A stretch of 64,000 bases of DNA, from contig CANGME010000003.1 in NCBI GenBank assembly GCA_947455145.1, forward strand, positions 1 through 64,000, given 5' to 3'. A model generated the notes under the pieces. That model saw only the letters and a program-made list of their open reading frames with translations. It was not told where the DNA came from and made no database searches. Below are positions 42,522-51,433 of this stretch, piece after piece (the first letter of the stretch is position 1; every line of letters starts with the position of its first letter). The DNA comes from Comamonadaceae bacterium. Its GTDB lineage: Bacteria; Pseudomonadota; Gammaproteobacteria; Burkholderiales; Burkholderiaceae_C. Made by a program: the position numbers and the translations under genes.

Positions 42522-45200
42522 GTGAAAGACGCAATCAAATCATCGCAAGCCGAAGCTAGCCCGGGCAAGCCCGATATCCAGACCATGGCCCTGGCCGCAT
42601 CCGCAGCGGCGGGGCATTACGACGAGGCACGTGGTGTCACGCCACCCATCAACAAGCAGGCCTCGTCTGCGGTGAGTGACATCGACTCAAAGAAAAGCCC
42701 CTTGACGCAGGAGTGGGCCTATTTCTTTAGCCGTATTGCCGACAATGGGCCAAATGAGCTCAACCAGAGAAAAATCAGTTTAGAGCGTCAGATTCGGGAC
42801 AACGGTGTCACTTACAACGTGTACGCCGATGAGAACGGTCCACAACGACCCTGGTCTGTGGATTTGTTTCCCCTGATCATCGAGTCCGAAAGTTGGCAAC
42901 AGATCGCTTCTGGCGTTTTGCAGCGCATGCGTTTGCTCAATACGGTCATGGCGGACATCTACGGCCCACAGCAATTGCTGACCAAGGGCCTGATACCGCC
43001 TGCGCTCGTGCAAGGTCACCCTGGCTACCTCAGAGCCATGCATGGTGTTAAGCCAGCGGGCGGAACCCATCTGCACATTGCGGCTTTTGACTTGGCCCGA
43101 GGCCCAGATGGCAACTGGTGGTTCGTTAGCCAACGATGCCAGGCCCCCTCCGGTCTGGGTTATTTGCTGGAAAACCGTCTGGCTACGTCCAATCAGTTCC
43201 CCGAGGCGTTTCAGACCATGGGCGTGCAACGTCTGGCCAGCACTTACCGCGTGCTCATTGAAAACATGAAAAAAATGAGCCCTGCAGGGGAGGACGCTCA
43301 TATCGCCTTTCTGACCCCTGGCCCCTACAACGAGACTTACTTTGAGCATGCCTATTTGGCGCGCTACCTGGGGCTGACGCTGGTCGAGGGCAGCGATCTG
43401 ATCGTGCGTGACGAACACCTCTACCTCAGAACCCTCAAAGCACTCGTGCCAGTGCATGGTCTGCTCAAGCGGGTAGATGACCAGTACCTGGACCCATTGG
43501 AACTATTACCTGAGTCCACATTGGGTGTACCGGGTTTGCTACAGGCCATACGTGCAGGCAATGTGATGATGGCCAACATGCCGGGATCCGCATTTCTGGA
43601 GTCTCCCGCTCTTCTGGGGTTTTTACCCGCCCTGTCCCGTCATTTACTGGACGAGGAACTGCAAATCCCATCCCTACCCACCTGGTGGTGCGGAGAGCGT
43701 GCAGCGATGGAAGAAGCCCTGCATCAACTGCGCAACTGTGCCATCAAGCCCACCTACCCGGGCACGCCTATTCGCGACAGCTTTGATGCGGTCTTGGGGC
43801 GCTCACTTTCATCACGCGAACTCGATGAATGGGCGGGACGTATTGCTCAGCACAGCGAAGACCACACCGTTCAAGCCTATTTGCCCCTGTCACAAATGCC
43901 CACTTGGCAAACATTGGCCAAGGACGGTGAAAACACAGGCGAGATCGTGCCGCGCCCGGTGCTGCTGCGGGTGTTTGCCGTATCCGATGGGCCACAGTCT
44001 TGGCGCGTTCTACCGGGTGGACTTGCGCGCTTGGCAGGTACAACAGCAGGCATCGCCTCCATGCAGCAAGGCGGCAGCAGTGCAGACGTTTGGGCACTTA
44101 GCCATGCCGAAGTCGACAAGACCACACTGCTGCAACCGCACTTGACACCGGCCTCTTTGGCTCATCGAAAGCGACTGGTGACCAGTCGTGCGGCTGAAAA
44201 TTTGTTTTGGTTGGGTCGCTATACCGAGCGCACCGAGAACGCCATTCGCTTGGCACAACTCACGCTTGAATGCCTCAATGGCGATGAGCAATCGTCGCCC
44301 CACCTTTTGGCATGGCTCAGCAAAATGGCCGTCACCAATACGCTGGTACTCCCCGGCGTACCCACGGCCACCCAAGCACGTCAGGTCTTTGAGCGTTCAC
44401 TGATCTCCAACCTGGGCAGTACCGAAGGCGCCACCAGTGTGGGCTATTACCTTCGCGCCCTCAAAATGGCCGCTTCAACGGTGCGCGAGCGCTTGTCGCA
44501 GGAACATTGGCGTGTGATTGTTCGCGCCGAAAACGACATGTCAGCTTACTGTGCCAACCAAACTGCCAGCAGCGACTATTCTGTACAAGAAGCCCTGCAA
44601 ATTCTGAAAAAAACCAGCGCCAAAATGGCTGCCATTACCGGCGCACAGACTGACCGAATGACCCATGACGATGGCTGGCGACTGTTAAGCATTGGCCGAC
44701 ACATCGAACGGCTGGTTTTTCTGGCATCGTCCATGACCTGTGGCTTTGAGACCCGATCAATTCACACCCATGCAGGGTTTGAAGCAATGATTGCGCTCTT
44801 TGACAGCACCATCACCTTTCACGCGCAGTTCCAGCAAAGTCGTGATCTTGTCGCCCTGGTCGACCTGCTGGTTCTGGACCGAGACAATCCGCGATCTTTG
44901 GCGTGGATCACACAGGCGCTGCGTGCACGCATGGCAAAGCTGGCCGGTGTTGAGCCCAACACCACCACCATCCTGAATCTTCGCATGCCTAACCCTAGTG
45001 CTTGGTCGCTTGCGCAACTGTGCGAGGCTATGCCCACACAAATCGAAACAAGCACAGAAACAGACCACGATCCTGGCTATTTTTTCAACATGAATGACTT
45101 ACTGATGCAATGCACGGCAGCCGCCTTTAACGTGTCGAACGAGATCAGTGCCACTTACTTTACCCACTCGGCCGAAGTCAAACAGAGTCTGGGTGCCTGA
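42522..45200 (+). CDS. Fusion of circularly permuted ATP-grasp and alpha-E domains
   Basis: 892 aa from GTG 42522. ATP-grasp part (~70-540): NGVTYNVYADENGPQRPWSV, WWFVSQRCQAPSGLGYLLEN, LTLVEGSDLIVRDEHLYLRT, GLLKRVDDQYLDPLELLPES. Then an alpha-E part (~550-890) starting SRAAENLFWLGRYTERTENA. The same two activities are encoded as separate genes in the leftward operon, so this locus has both split and fused versions. In the ATP-grasp half the region equivalent to HGAGGYGM is not obvious, so one half may be catalytically altered (inference). It lies 50 nt after the DUF2126 gene, and its stop overlaps the next start by 1 nt (TGATG). Confidence 0.93.
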   Translation: MKDAIKSSQAEASPGKPDIQTMALAASAAAGHYDEARGVTPPINKQASSAVSDIDSKKSPLTQEWAYFFSRIADNGPNELNQRKISLERQIRDNGVTYNVYADENGPQRPWSVDLFPLIIESESWQQIASGVLQRMRLLNTVMADIYGPQQLLTKGLIPPALVQGHPGYLRAMHGVKPAGGTHLHIAAFDLARGPDGNWWFVSQRCQAPSGLGYLLENRLATSNQFPEAFQTMGVQRLASTYRVLIENMKKMSPAGEDAHIAFLTPGPYNETYFEHAYLARYLGLTLVEGSDLIVRDEHLYLRTLKALVPVHGLLKRVDDQYLDPLELLPESTLGVPGLLQAIRAGNVMMANMPGSAFLESPALLGFLPALSRHLLDEELQIPSLPTWWCGERAAMEEALHQLRNCAIKPTYPGTPIRDSFDAVLGRSLSSRELDEWAGRIAQHSEDHTVQAYLPLSQMPTWQTLAKDGENTGEIVPRPVLLRVFAVSDGPQSWRVLPGGLARLAGTTAGIASMQQGGSSADVWALSHAEVDKTTLLQPHLTPASLAHRKRLVTSRAAENLFWLGRYTERTENAIRLAQLTLECLNGDEQSSPHLLAWLSKMAVTNTLVLPGVPTATQARQVFERSLISNLGSTEGATSVGYYLRALKMAASTVRERLSQEHWRVIVRAENDMSAYCANQTASSDYSVQEALQILKKTSAKMAAITGAQTDRMTHDDGWRLLSIGRHIERLVFLASSMTCGFETRSIHTHAGFEAMIALFDSTITFHAQFQQSRDLVALVDLLVLDRDNPRSLAWITQALRARMAKLAGVEPNTTTILNLRMPNPSAWSLAQLCEAMPTQIETSTETDHDPGYFFNMNDLLMQCTAAAFNVSNEISATYFTHSAEVKQSLGA

Positions 45201-46246
45201 TGCGGTTAAAGGTCACCCATGAGACCCGGTATGACTATGAGCCAGCCGTGGAAATCGCGCAGCACATCGCATACCTGCAACCTCTTCACACTGCCGACCA
45301 GCAGCTTGTGAGTCATACCCTGCACATCACGCCCACGCCTCGTCAAATCAGCAATACGGTCGATGTGTTTGGAAACACCCGTTCTTACTTCTCGCTGCAG
45401 TCGCCACATGCGACCCTGAACGTCGTAGCTGAAAGCGTGGTCGTCACAAAAAATCATGAGCTCCCCAAGAGCAGCATGGTCTGGGAGCAGGTTAGAGAGC
45501 GCTTTCGCTACCAGTCCGGGGCTGAGTTTGATTCGGCGGCAGAGTTTGTATTTGCTTCGCCCTTTGTTCCGCACCACAGTGAATTTGCCGCCTATGCAAG
45601 ACCCAGTTTTGCGCCCAACGTCGGCCTACTTGAGGCCGCCCAAGACCTGATGCGGCGCATCTACTCCGACTTTGTGTACGAGAGTCAAAGCACCCAATTC
45701 AATACACCGGCCCTGGAGGCGCTAGCCCAACGCAAAGGTGTATGCCAGGACTTCGCTCACATCATGATTGCGTGTTTGCGGATGATGGGCATTCCGGCCC
45801 GATATGTCAGCGGCTATCTGCTGACTGAGCCGCCACCTGGCGTGGTGAAGCTCAAAGGCAGTGACGCATCCCATGCCTGGGTGGCCGTGTATGTACCCGA
45901 CTTACCTGAGGGCGAGCGTTGGTGCGACCTGGACCCCACCAACAACCGTTGTGGCTGGCACTCACCCGGTGAAGATTATGTGACGCTGGCCATTGGTCGG
46001 GACTTCACGGACGTGTCTCCGATACGTGGTGTCATCCATGGCGGTGCGAGCCATACCCTGACTGTGGGCGTCACTGTTGAGCCCATGCCCGACGACCAAG
46101 CGAGCGGCTTTGCGGGTCAACAAAGCCAAAGCCAAAGCCAAAGCCAAAGCCAGAGCCAGAGTCAGAGTCAGAGTCAGAGTCAGAGTCAGAGTCAGAGTCA
46201 GAGTCAGAGTCAGAGTCAGGTCCAAAGTCAAACGCAACGGCTTTAG
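45200..46246 (+). CDS. Transglutaminase-like protein with long Gln-Ser tail
   Basis: 348 aa. N-terminal transglutaminase N-region (MRLKVTHETRYDYEPAVE), core with Cys182 (KGVCQDFAHIMIACLR), His225 (SDASHAWVAVYVP) and Asp245 (CDLDPTNN), a complete triad. After residue ~306 the protein ends in about 40 residues of almost pure Gln-Ser repeats. The tail is encoded by a hexanucleotide array, so its length may vary. The start codon overlaps the stop of the ATP-grasp/alpha-E fusion (TGATG), implying coupled translation. Last gene of the rightward operon. Confidence 0.94.
   Translation: MRLKVTHETRYDYEPAVEIAQHIAYLQPLHTADQQLVSHTLHITPTPRQISNTVDVFGNTRSYFSLQSPHATLNVVAESVVVTKNHELPKSSMVWEQVRERFRYQSGAEFDSAAEFVFASPFVPHHSEFAAYARPSFAPNVGLLEAAQDLMRRIYSDFVYESQSTQFNTPALEALAQRKGVCQDFAHIMIACLRMMGIPARYVSGYLLTEPPPGVVKLKGSDASHAWVAVYVPDLPEGERWCDLDPTNNRCGWHSPGEDYVTLAIGRDFTDVSPIRGVIHGGASHTLTVGVTVEPMPDDQASGFAGQQSQSQSQSQSQSQSQSQSQSQSQSQSQSQSQSQVQSQTQRL
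46120..46230 (+). repeat. In-frame hexanucleotide array (Gln-Ser codons)
   Basis: Tandem units CAAAGC (first five), CAGAGC (two), then a run of about eleven perfect CAGAGT copies, ended by CAGGTCCAAAGT. All units keep the frame and read Gln-Ser. The homogeneous 3' run suggests recent slipped-strand expansion. Changes in copy number alter tail length without frameshift. Confidence 0.93.
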
Positions 46247-46264
46247 ACAGTGTTTGAGAGCAAA

Positions 46265-46282
46265 GGCGCAGTTGCAAGCGCC
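46265..46282. terminator. Weak hairpin between convergent genes
   Basis: GGCGC/GCGCC stem (46265-46269 with 46278-46282), 8-nt loop, no strong T-run. It is the only stem I see in the 49-nt gap between the rightward operon and the leftward nitroreductase gene. Confidence 0.3.
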
Positions 46283-46295
46283 GTTGTATTGATGT

Positions 46296-46910
46296 TCAAA
46301 GTAAACCTTGCATCGTCCCCCTCACCGCAATTTCACTCAAGGGTTTGCGACCATTAGGCGCTTCACGCTCACGAAAACCATCGGGCAGGCTGGCGGGGTC
46401 GCCACGCTTACCGACGGCCACAACGCAGTGCAGCACATGGTGGGGCGGCAGCTGAACTGCCTTAGCGGTGGCTTCAGGGTTAAAACCACCCATGGCGTGC
46501 ACATGCCATCCGGAGAGCGTCGCTTGCAAAGCCAGATGTGCCCAGGCCGCGCCCGTGTCAAACGCGTGGGATGGGTTAGGCACAAGGGCTTCGTCGCCCT
46601 TGGGCATTGCCATGGTGCGGGAGGCCACGGCCAGCAAGGCGCTGGCATTTTTTGCCCAAGTTTGGTTTTTGGCGTTCAGGCTTTCCAACAGGGGCTGCCA
46701 CAGCGCATCACCGCGCAAGGCATAGGCAAAGCGCCACTCCTGAGCATTCTGGGCCGATGGGGCCCAGCGGGCCGCCTCCAGCAGGGTCAACAACTCGGGC
46801 TCTGACATGGGGGCGTCGGCAAAGGCGCGGGGCGACCAGCGGGTAGTGAACAGCGGGTCAATCGGGTGATCTGGCTTGCGCGTGTTGGGGATTGGAAAGG
46901 CGTCAGACAT
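46296..46910 (-). CDS. Nitroreductase family protein
   Basis: 204 aa, FMN-dependent NAD(P)H oxidoreductase fold. The conserved N-terminal segment is LFTTRWSPRAFADAPMSEPE (~19-38), then ARWAPSAQNAQEWRFAYA (FMN-binding), and a late GKRGDPASLPDGFREREAP. The family reduces nitroaromatics, quinones or flavins; the physiological substrate is unknown. It lies 16 nt after the amidohydrolase gene on the same strand, probably in one operon running 49687 to 46296. Confidence 0.92.
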   Translation of the reverse strand: MSDAFPIPNTRKPDHPIDPLFTTRWSPRAFADAPMSEPELLTLLEAARWAPSAQNAQEWRFAYALRGDALWQPLLESLNAKNQTWAKNASALLAVASRTMAMPKGDEALVPNPSHAFDTGAAWAHLALQATLSGWHVHAMGGFNPEATAKAVQLPPHHVLHCVVAVGKRGDPASLPDGFREREAPNGRKPLSEIAVRGTMQGLL

Positions 46911-46926
46911 GGTGGTTCCTAAAAAA

Positions 46927-48027
46927 TCAAGAGCGGGTGGGTGACAGATGCGCCAACTGCGGCATCAAGCGCAAGGCGTTGCCCCGGTCAATGGCTTGGC
47001 GTTCAGACGCCGTGAAGCTTCTATCGGCCAAGCCTTGGCGGACTTCTGAGCCGGGGCGATAGGGGTAGTCGGTACCAAACAAAATTTGAGACGGTGGCAC
47101 CAACACGCGCAGGGCGGCCATGGCACCCTCGTGGTGGCCCTGGGCGGTGTCGTAATAAAACTTCTGCACTTCGCTCAGCACGCCCTGGGGCAAGACCAGT
47201 TTGGCTTTTCCCTTCATGTCGGTTTCTTGGCGGGTGAAGCGGCTCCACAAAAACGGCAGGGTGCCACCGCTGTGCGACCAAATCCAGCGGATGTCGGGGA
47301 AGCGGTTCGCCGCGCCGCTGAACAGCAGACTGGCAATGGTGCGCGAGGTGTCGGTGGCAAACTCAAGCGACGAGTTGGGCAAACCTTCCACCAAGTTGCG
47401 GCAACACGCGGCCATCAACGGGTGGGTGTAGATGACGGCTTTGCGGCGGTTCAGCTCTTCCCAGATGGGCCAAAAATGTTTGTCGCCCAGGTACTTCTCG
47501 CCATAGCTGGTCATAAGGCCAATGCCGTCGGCTTTCAAGGTGTCCATGGCGTAGGCAATTTCACGCAGGCTACCTGGCACATCCATCAGCGGCAAGGTGG
47601 CAAAGGAGCCAAAGCGGCCGGGGTAGTCGCGCGCCATTTTCGCGGCGTACTCGTTGGACTCGCGCGCCAAGCGCTGGTCGGTGGGCATGTCACCCAAAAA
47701 TGCACCGGGTTGCATCAAGGCCACAACCGAGGTGGCGATGCCGTTTTTGTCCATATCTTCAATCGACATTTGAGGTGACCACTTGGGAGCACCCCCACCG
47801 CCTAGGCGCTTGAGATCCGCCGCGTACGAGGGCGGCACGATGTGGTGGTGAATGTCGATGCGGTGCGGCTGGGTCGTCGTATTGCCTGTGCTGCCCATGC
47901 CCCCACCCATGCCAGTCTGGCAACCGGCCAAGGCTGATGCAGCGCCTGCAGCCAACAGGCCGGAGAGAAAGCCACGGCGCGGTGGGTTGGCAACTTCACA
48001 GTGGCAGTCATTCAAGTGGGCGTACAT
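46927..48027 (-). CDS. Tat-exported amidohydrolase-family protein
   Basis: 366 aa from ATG 48027. The N-terminus has the twin-Arg motif PRRGFLSGLLAAGAASALAG and a Cys (AGC) that could be a lipobox. The TIM-barrel metal site includes DIHHHIVPPSY (~57-67). Other family segments are VIYTHPLMAACC (~216-227), WIWSHSGGTLPFL and LFGTDYPYRPG. Resembles ACMSD/gamma-resorcylate decarboxylase-type amidohydrolases (amidohydrolase_2), so decarboxylation or hydrolysis of an aromatic acid is plausible. Export by Tat is unusual for that group. Confidence 0.88.
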   Translation of the reverse strand: MYAHLNDCHCEVANPPRRGFLSGLLAAGAASALAGCQTGMGGGMGSTGNTTTQPHRIDIHHHIVPPSYAADLKRLGGGGAPKWSPQMSIEDMDKNGIATSVVALMQPGAFLGDMPTDQRLARESNEYAAKMARDYPGRFGSFATLPLMDVPGSLREIAYAMDTLKADGIGLMTSYGEKYLGDKHFWPIWEELNRRKAVIYTHPLMAACCRNLVEGLPNSSLEFATDTSRTIASLLFSGAANRFPDIRWIWSHSGGTLPFLWSRFTRQETDMKGKAKLVLPQGVLSEVQKFYYDTAQGHHEGAMAALRVLVPPSQILFGTDYPYRPGSEVRQGLADRSFTASERQAIDRGNALRLMPQLAHLSPTRS

Positions 48028-48041
48028 GGTGGTGTGTCCTT

Positions 48042-48632
48042 TCAAGACGTATGAAGCCAAGTCTGGGCTTGAAAAACAAACTGCTCCAAAGCGGGGCCGC
48101 TGGCGGTGGGTAAATTTGGGTTGACCTCGCCCCCGGCCTGGGTTTGCAGGTAGGCCAGGTGGCGGTAGCCTTCGGGGAATTTCTCAAGCAGCGCGGGGTC
48201 TAGTTGGATAGCGGCTTGAGGGTTCACCGCGTCAAGCCGGTCTTTTTCATAAATGACGCAGCGCTTGGCAATGCGCCATGTGCCTTGGCGTTTTTCAACG
48301 CGGTCAAAGAAGCGTCCCACGCTGGTAACGTCCACTGGCTGGCCATCGAGCTTGCCGCGCACTAGGATCGACATGCGCGTTTGGGCGATGGCCCGTGCGC
48401 CTTGAATCTCAACCACAGTAGAGCCCACAAAATGCTGCGAGCGAGAACCCTTGCGCCAAGACGCCTGTAAGGCTTCGATGAAGCCTGCAAAGCTGCCGTC
48501 GTACCAAGTGGCCGTCATGCTGGCGTCATCGTGCATGGTTCTTCGCAGCCGCTCCCAATCGCCAATGTCACGGTACATCGCCCAGCTTTGCACCAGCTCG
48601 GTGATGGTGAGTTTTTCAATCAAGTCTTGCAT
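48042..48632 (-). CDS. SnoaL-like (NTF2-fold) protein
   Basis: 196 aa from ATG 48632 (MQDLIEKLTITELVQSWAMY). The NTF2/SnoaL_4 fold is recognisable from YRDIGDWERLRRTMHDDASM (~19-38), MTATWYDGSFAGFIEAL, and GTWRIAKRCVIYEKDRLD. Family members act as small dehydratases, isomerases or polyketide cyclases, or as the small subunit of ring-hydroxylating dioxygenases. No partner enzyme is evident. It lies between a Bug receptor gene and the exported amidohydrolase. Confidence 0.85.
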   Translation of the reverse strand: MQDLIEKLTITELVQSWAMYRDIGDWERLRRTMHDDASMTATWYDGSFAGFIEALQASWRKGSRSQHFVGSTVVEIQGARAIAQTRMSILVRGKLDGQPVDVTSVGRFFDRVEKRQGTWRIAKRCVIYEKDRLDAVNPQAAIQLDPALLEKFPEGYRHLAYLQTQAGGEVNPNLPTASGPALEQFVFQAQTWLHTS

Positions 48633-48652
48633 GCTGATTCGGTGATGCAGCG

Positions 48653-49687
48653 CTACTCTTGCGCGATGCCCACGGTGCGCAACAGGCGTGGCCATTTGTT
48701 GATCTCGGACTTGAGCATGGCTTCGGTCTGCTCCGTGTTCATTTGCAAAATTCGACCACTGCCTTGCTGCAATTTTTTGCGCACTTCGGGGGACTGCATG
48801 GCGATGTCAATTTCTTTGCGCAGGCGCTCCACAATGGCGGCGGGCGTTTTGGCGGGGATGAATAAGCCAAACCAGGTTTCCATCTCCAGGTCTATCGCCC
48901 CGGTCTCGATCAAGGTGGGGATTTGAGGCGCATCGGGCGCGCGCTGGCGGCTGGACACGGCGAAGGGTTTCAACTGGCCCGCCTCAATGAAAGTGCGGGT
49001 CGTGGTGGAGTTGTCAAAGAACAAATCGACCCGCCCACCCAGCAAATCCAGGTACACAGGCTGCGCGCCTTTGTAGGGCACCATTTGCATGTCCACCTTG
49101 CCCAGGCCACGCATCAAGGCCGCCAGGATGTACTGCCCCGTGCCCGGCCCGCTGGTGCCAAAGTTGAGTTTGCCAGGGTTGGCACGCGCATAGGCCATCA
49201 GCTCTTTGACGGTATTAAAAGGCAAGTCATTGCGCCCGACCAGGGTGTAAGAGTGCGAGACCACCAAGCGCAGGGGGATGAAGTCGCTCAGCGGGTCATA
49301 ACCCGGCTGCTTGTACAAACCCATATTGAGCGCCATATTGGACAAGCCACCCACCACAAGGTGATGGCCATCGGCAGGCGCGCGGGCAATGGTTTGCGTG
49401 CCCAGCAAGGTACCACCGCCAGAGCGGTTTTCAATGAAAAACTGCTGCCCCATTTGCTCCGACAACTTGGCCCCCAAGACCCGTGCCACCAGGTCAAAAC
49501 CACCGCCTGAAGCCGAGGGTGCCAGGATGCGAACGGGTTTGCTGGGGTAGTCTTGGGCGTGCGCTCGTGTGGCTACAAGGGTGGCTGAGAGGGCGACCAG
49601 CAAAGCCAGGCCGCTTTGAGCTAGCGCCCTCAAACAGGATGGTTTGATTTTGATGGGCCGTTTTGGGTTGAAGTCATTGAGCGTCAT
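48653..49687 (-). CDS. Bug-family tripartite tricarboxylate transporter receptor
   Basis: 344 aa. The long N-terminal signal ends in LSATLVATRAHAQ. Bug features: YPSKPVRILAPSASGGGFDL, GQQFFIENRSGGGTLLG, MQMVPYKGAQPVYLDLLGG. First gene of a leftward set with SnoaL-like, amidohydrolase and nitroreductase genes, so its ligand may be the substrate of those enzymes. No permease genes nearby. Confidence 0.92.
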   Translation of the reverse strand: MTLNDFNPKRPIKIKPSCLRALAQSGLALLVALSATLVATRAHAQDYPSKPVRILAPSASGGGFDLVARVLGAKLSEQMGQQFFIENRSGGGTLLGTQTIARAPADGHHLVVGGLSNMALNMGLYKQPGYDPLSDFIPLRLVVSHSYTLVGRNDLPFNTVKELMAYARANPGKLNFGTSGPGTGQYILAALMRGLGKVDMQMVPYKGAQPVYLDLLGGRVDLFFDNSTTTRTFIEAGQLKPFAVSSRQRAPDAPQIPTLIETGAIDLEMETWFGLFIPAKTPAAIVERLRKEIDIAMQSPEVRKKLQQGSGRILQMNTEQTEAMLKSEINKWPRLLRTVGIAQE

Positions 49688-49762
49688 GAGCCCGATTATT
49701 GTGCGAGCCGCACAGTTTGCACGCCCGGGCTTACCCGCACATCGCCCCTGCGTTCGGTCGGC

Positions 49763-50536
49763 TTAGCGCTTGGGCGCCAGCAGCGCAAACACGGCCCCCT
49801 GCGGGTCGATGCCTTGCACGATCCACATGCCGCCGGGTACTTCCATCGGGCCGTTGATGACCTTGCCACCGGCCTCGTTCACGCGGGCGATGGCAGCATC
49901 AATCGCGTCCACATTGATGTAGTAGAGCCAGTGAGGCATGGGGGTCTCGGGCGTCTTGGTCATCATGCCGCCCACGGGTTCATCCCCAGTGGCAAAGAGC
50001 TGATACACCCCCATCGGCCCCATGTCCATGGCCTCGCCCTTGGTCCAGCCAAACTGGCTGGCATAGAAGTCCCACGCGCTGACGCCCTCGCCCGCATGCA
50101 ACTCGCGCCAGCCGATGTGGCCTGGCGTGCCGGGCGCTGGCGGATTCTGATCAGGCTCTCCATTGCCTTTGAACAACATGAAGACGGCCCCTTGTGGGTC
50201 GCACACGCAAGAAAAACGCCCCACACCGGGGATGTCGGTCGGTGCAACGAATTGACGCCCGCCTGAGGCTTTGACTTTTTCGGTGTGCGCGTCCACGTCT
50301 GGCACAGAGATATAGCCCAGCCAGCCCGGTCGAGCACCCATCGCTGCAGCAGGTGCTGGGATGGCCATGATGCCGCCAACCATTGATGCACCCACCGACA
50401 CAATCGTGTACGGCCCGGTGGGCATGCCAGCGTCCTTGGCGTCCCAACCGACGACTCCTTTGTAGAAAGTTTCGGCGGCCTGGGGGTCGCTGGTCATCAG
50501 TTCGTACCAGACGAATTTGGAGGGGGTGGTTGACAT
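49763..50536 (-). CDS. VOC-family protein, two glyoxalase domains
   Basis: 257 aa from ATG 50536 (MSTTPSKFVWYELMTSDPQA), with AAGGAG about 11 nt upstream; the longer open frame upstream has no family similarity. Two tandem vicinal-oxygen-chelate halves: WYELMTSDPQAAETFYKGVV with DPQGAVFMLFKGNG, and WRELHAGEGVSAWDFYASQF with DPQGAVFALLAPKR. Related to small hydroxylase/bleomycin-resistance-like VOC proteins of Actinobacteria and Proteobacteria; activity unknown. Confidence 0.9.
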   Translation of the reverse strand: MSTTPSKFVWYELMTSDPQAAETFYKGVVGWDAKDAGMPTGPYTIVSVGASMVGGIMAIPAPAAAMGARPGWLGYISVPDVDAHTEKVKASGGRQFVAPTDIPGVGRFSCVCDPQGAVFMLFKGNGEPDQNPPAPGTPGHIGWRELHAGEGVSAWDFYASQFGWTKGEAMDMGPMGVYQLFATGDEPVGGMMTKTPETPMPHWLYYINVDAIDAAIARVNEAGGKVINGPMEVPGGMWIVQGIDPQGAVFALLAPKR

Positions 50537-50591
50537 TTGGATTGACTCCTTGGGTTGGGGCTGGTGTGGTCTCTTGACTATAGACACGGAG

Positions 50592-51419
50592 TCACTGCAA
50601 CACAAACGCATCCATGGCCAGGTAGCGGTACATGACTTCACGGCCCAGGTAATCCGCCGGTGACGGGGCGGCACCGGGCTCACCCCAGCCCGCAGCACCC
50701 AGGGCAAAGAAGATGGGCAAGAAATGCTCTTCGGTCGGGTGCGCGCGCACGGCGTTCGGGGCCAGTGTGCGGTAGTTGAACAAGCGCTCGCGGTCATTGG
50801 TTTGCACAGCCTCCTCCACCCAGCGGCTAAAGGCGATCACATACGGGTCGGCTGGGTCAGCCAGCTCTGGGCGACCACCAAAGAACTCGCCCAGGTTGTG
50901 CGTCATGCCACCCGAGCCGACGATGAACACGCCCTGCTCACGCAAATGGCGCAAGGCAAAACCCAAGGCATAGACCTCACGCGGCCCGGCCTCTACCGGC
51001 AAGGCTACTTGCACCACCGGCACATCGGCACGCGGAAACAGATGCATGAGCGGCACCCAAGCGCCATGGTCAAACGGGCGCTTGGCATCGGCCTGCGCGG
51101 GCAACCCCCCAGCCTGCAAGGCTTGCAGCACGTCTTGCGCCAGCGCGGGCGCACCCGGTGCGGGGTATTGCAACTGGTACAGCGCGGGTGGGAAGCCACC
51201 AAAGTCATGCCACGTGGGTGGCGTTGGGTTGGTCATCACCGCAGGGCCGCGGGTCATCCAGTGCGGGGACATGATGACCACGCCGCGCAGGGCAGGCGTC
51301 TGCGCGGCGTCTTGCAGGTGTTGTCCAAAGTTTTTCAGAATGGGGCCAGTCTGGCCAACATCCAGGGCAAACATGGGCGAGCCGTGGGACAAAGAGAGAA
51401 CGGGGAGTTGGGTAGTCAT
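50592..51419 (-). CDS. Class III extradiol dioxygenase (YgiD/4,5-DOPA dioxygenase type)
   Basis: 275 aa from ATG 51419; no strong ribosome site is visible, and a TTG at 51437 would add six residues. Family motifs: VLSLSHGSPMFALD (metal His), VIMSPHWMTRGPAVM (second His), DHGAWVPLMHLFP, and GSGGMTHNL with a further His. These zinc- or iron-dependent enzymes open catechol rings such as 4,5-DOPA. The stop of the metallophosphoesterase at 51434 lies just upstream, so the two are probably co-transcribed. Confidence 0.9.
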   Translation of the reverse strand: MTTQLPVLSLSHGSPMFALDVGQTGPILKNFGQHLQDAAQTPALRGVVIMSPHWMTRGPAVMTNPTPPTWHDFGGFPPALYQLQYPAPGAPALAQDVLQALQAGGLPAQADAKRPFDHGAWVPLMHLFPRADVPVVQVALPVEAGPREVYALGFALRHLREQGVFIVGSGGMTHNLGEFFGGRPELADPADPYVIAFSRWVEEAVQTNDRERLFNYRTLAPNAVRAHPTEEHFLPIFFALGAAGWGEPGAAPSPADYLGREVMYRYLAMDAFVLQ

Positions 51420-51433
51420 AGCGTTTATTGTGG

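Noticed and set aside
46120-46230. Possible CRISPR array
   Set aside because: The repeats are 6 nt, without spacers, and lie inside a coding frame.
46071-46277. Minus-strand ORFs reading long Asp-Ser or Leu-Thr repeats
   Set aside because: They are mirror images of the Gln-Ser codon array of the real plus-strand gene and extend into no recognisable domain.
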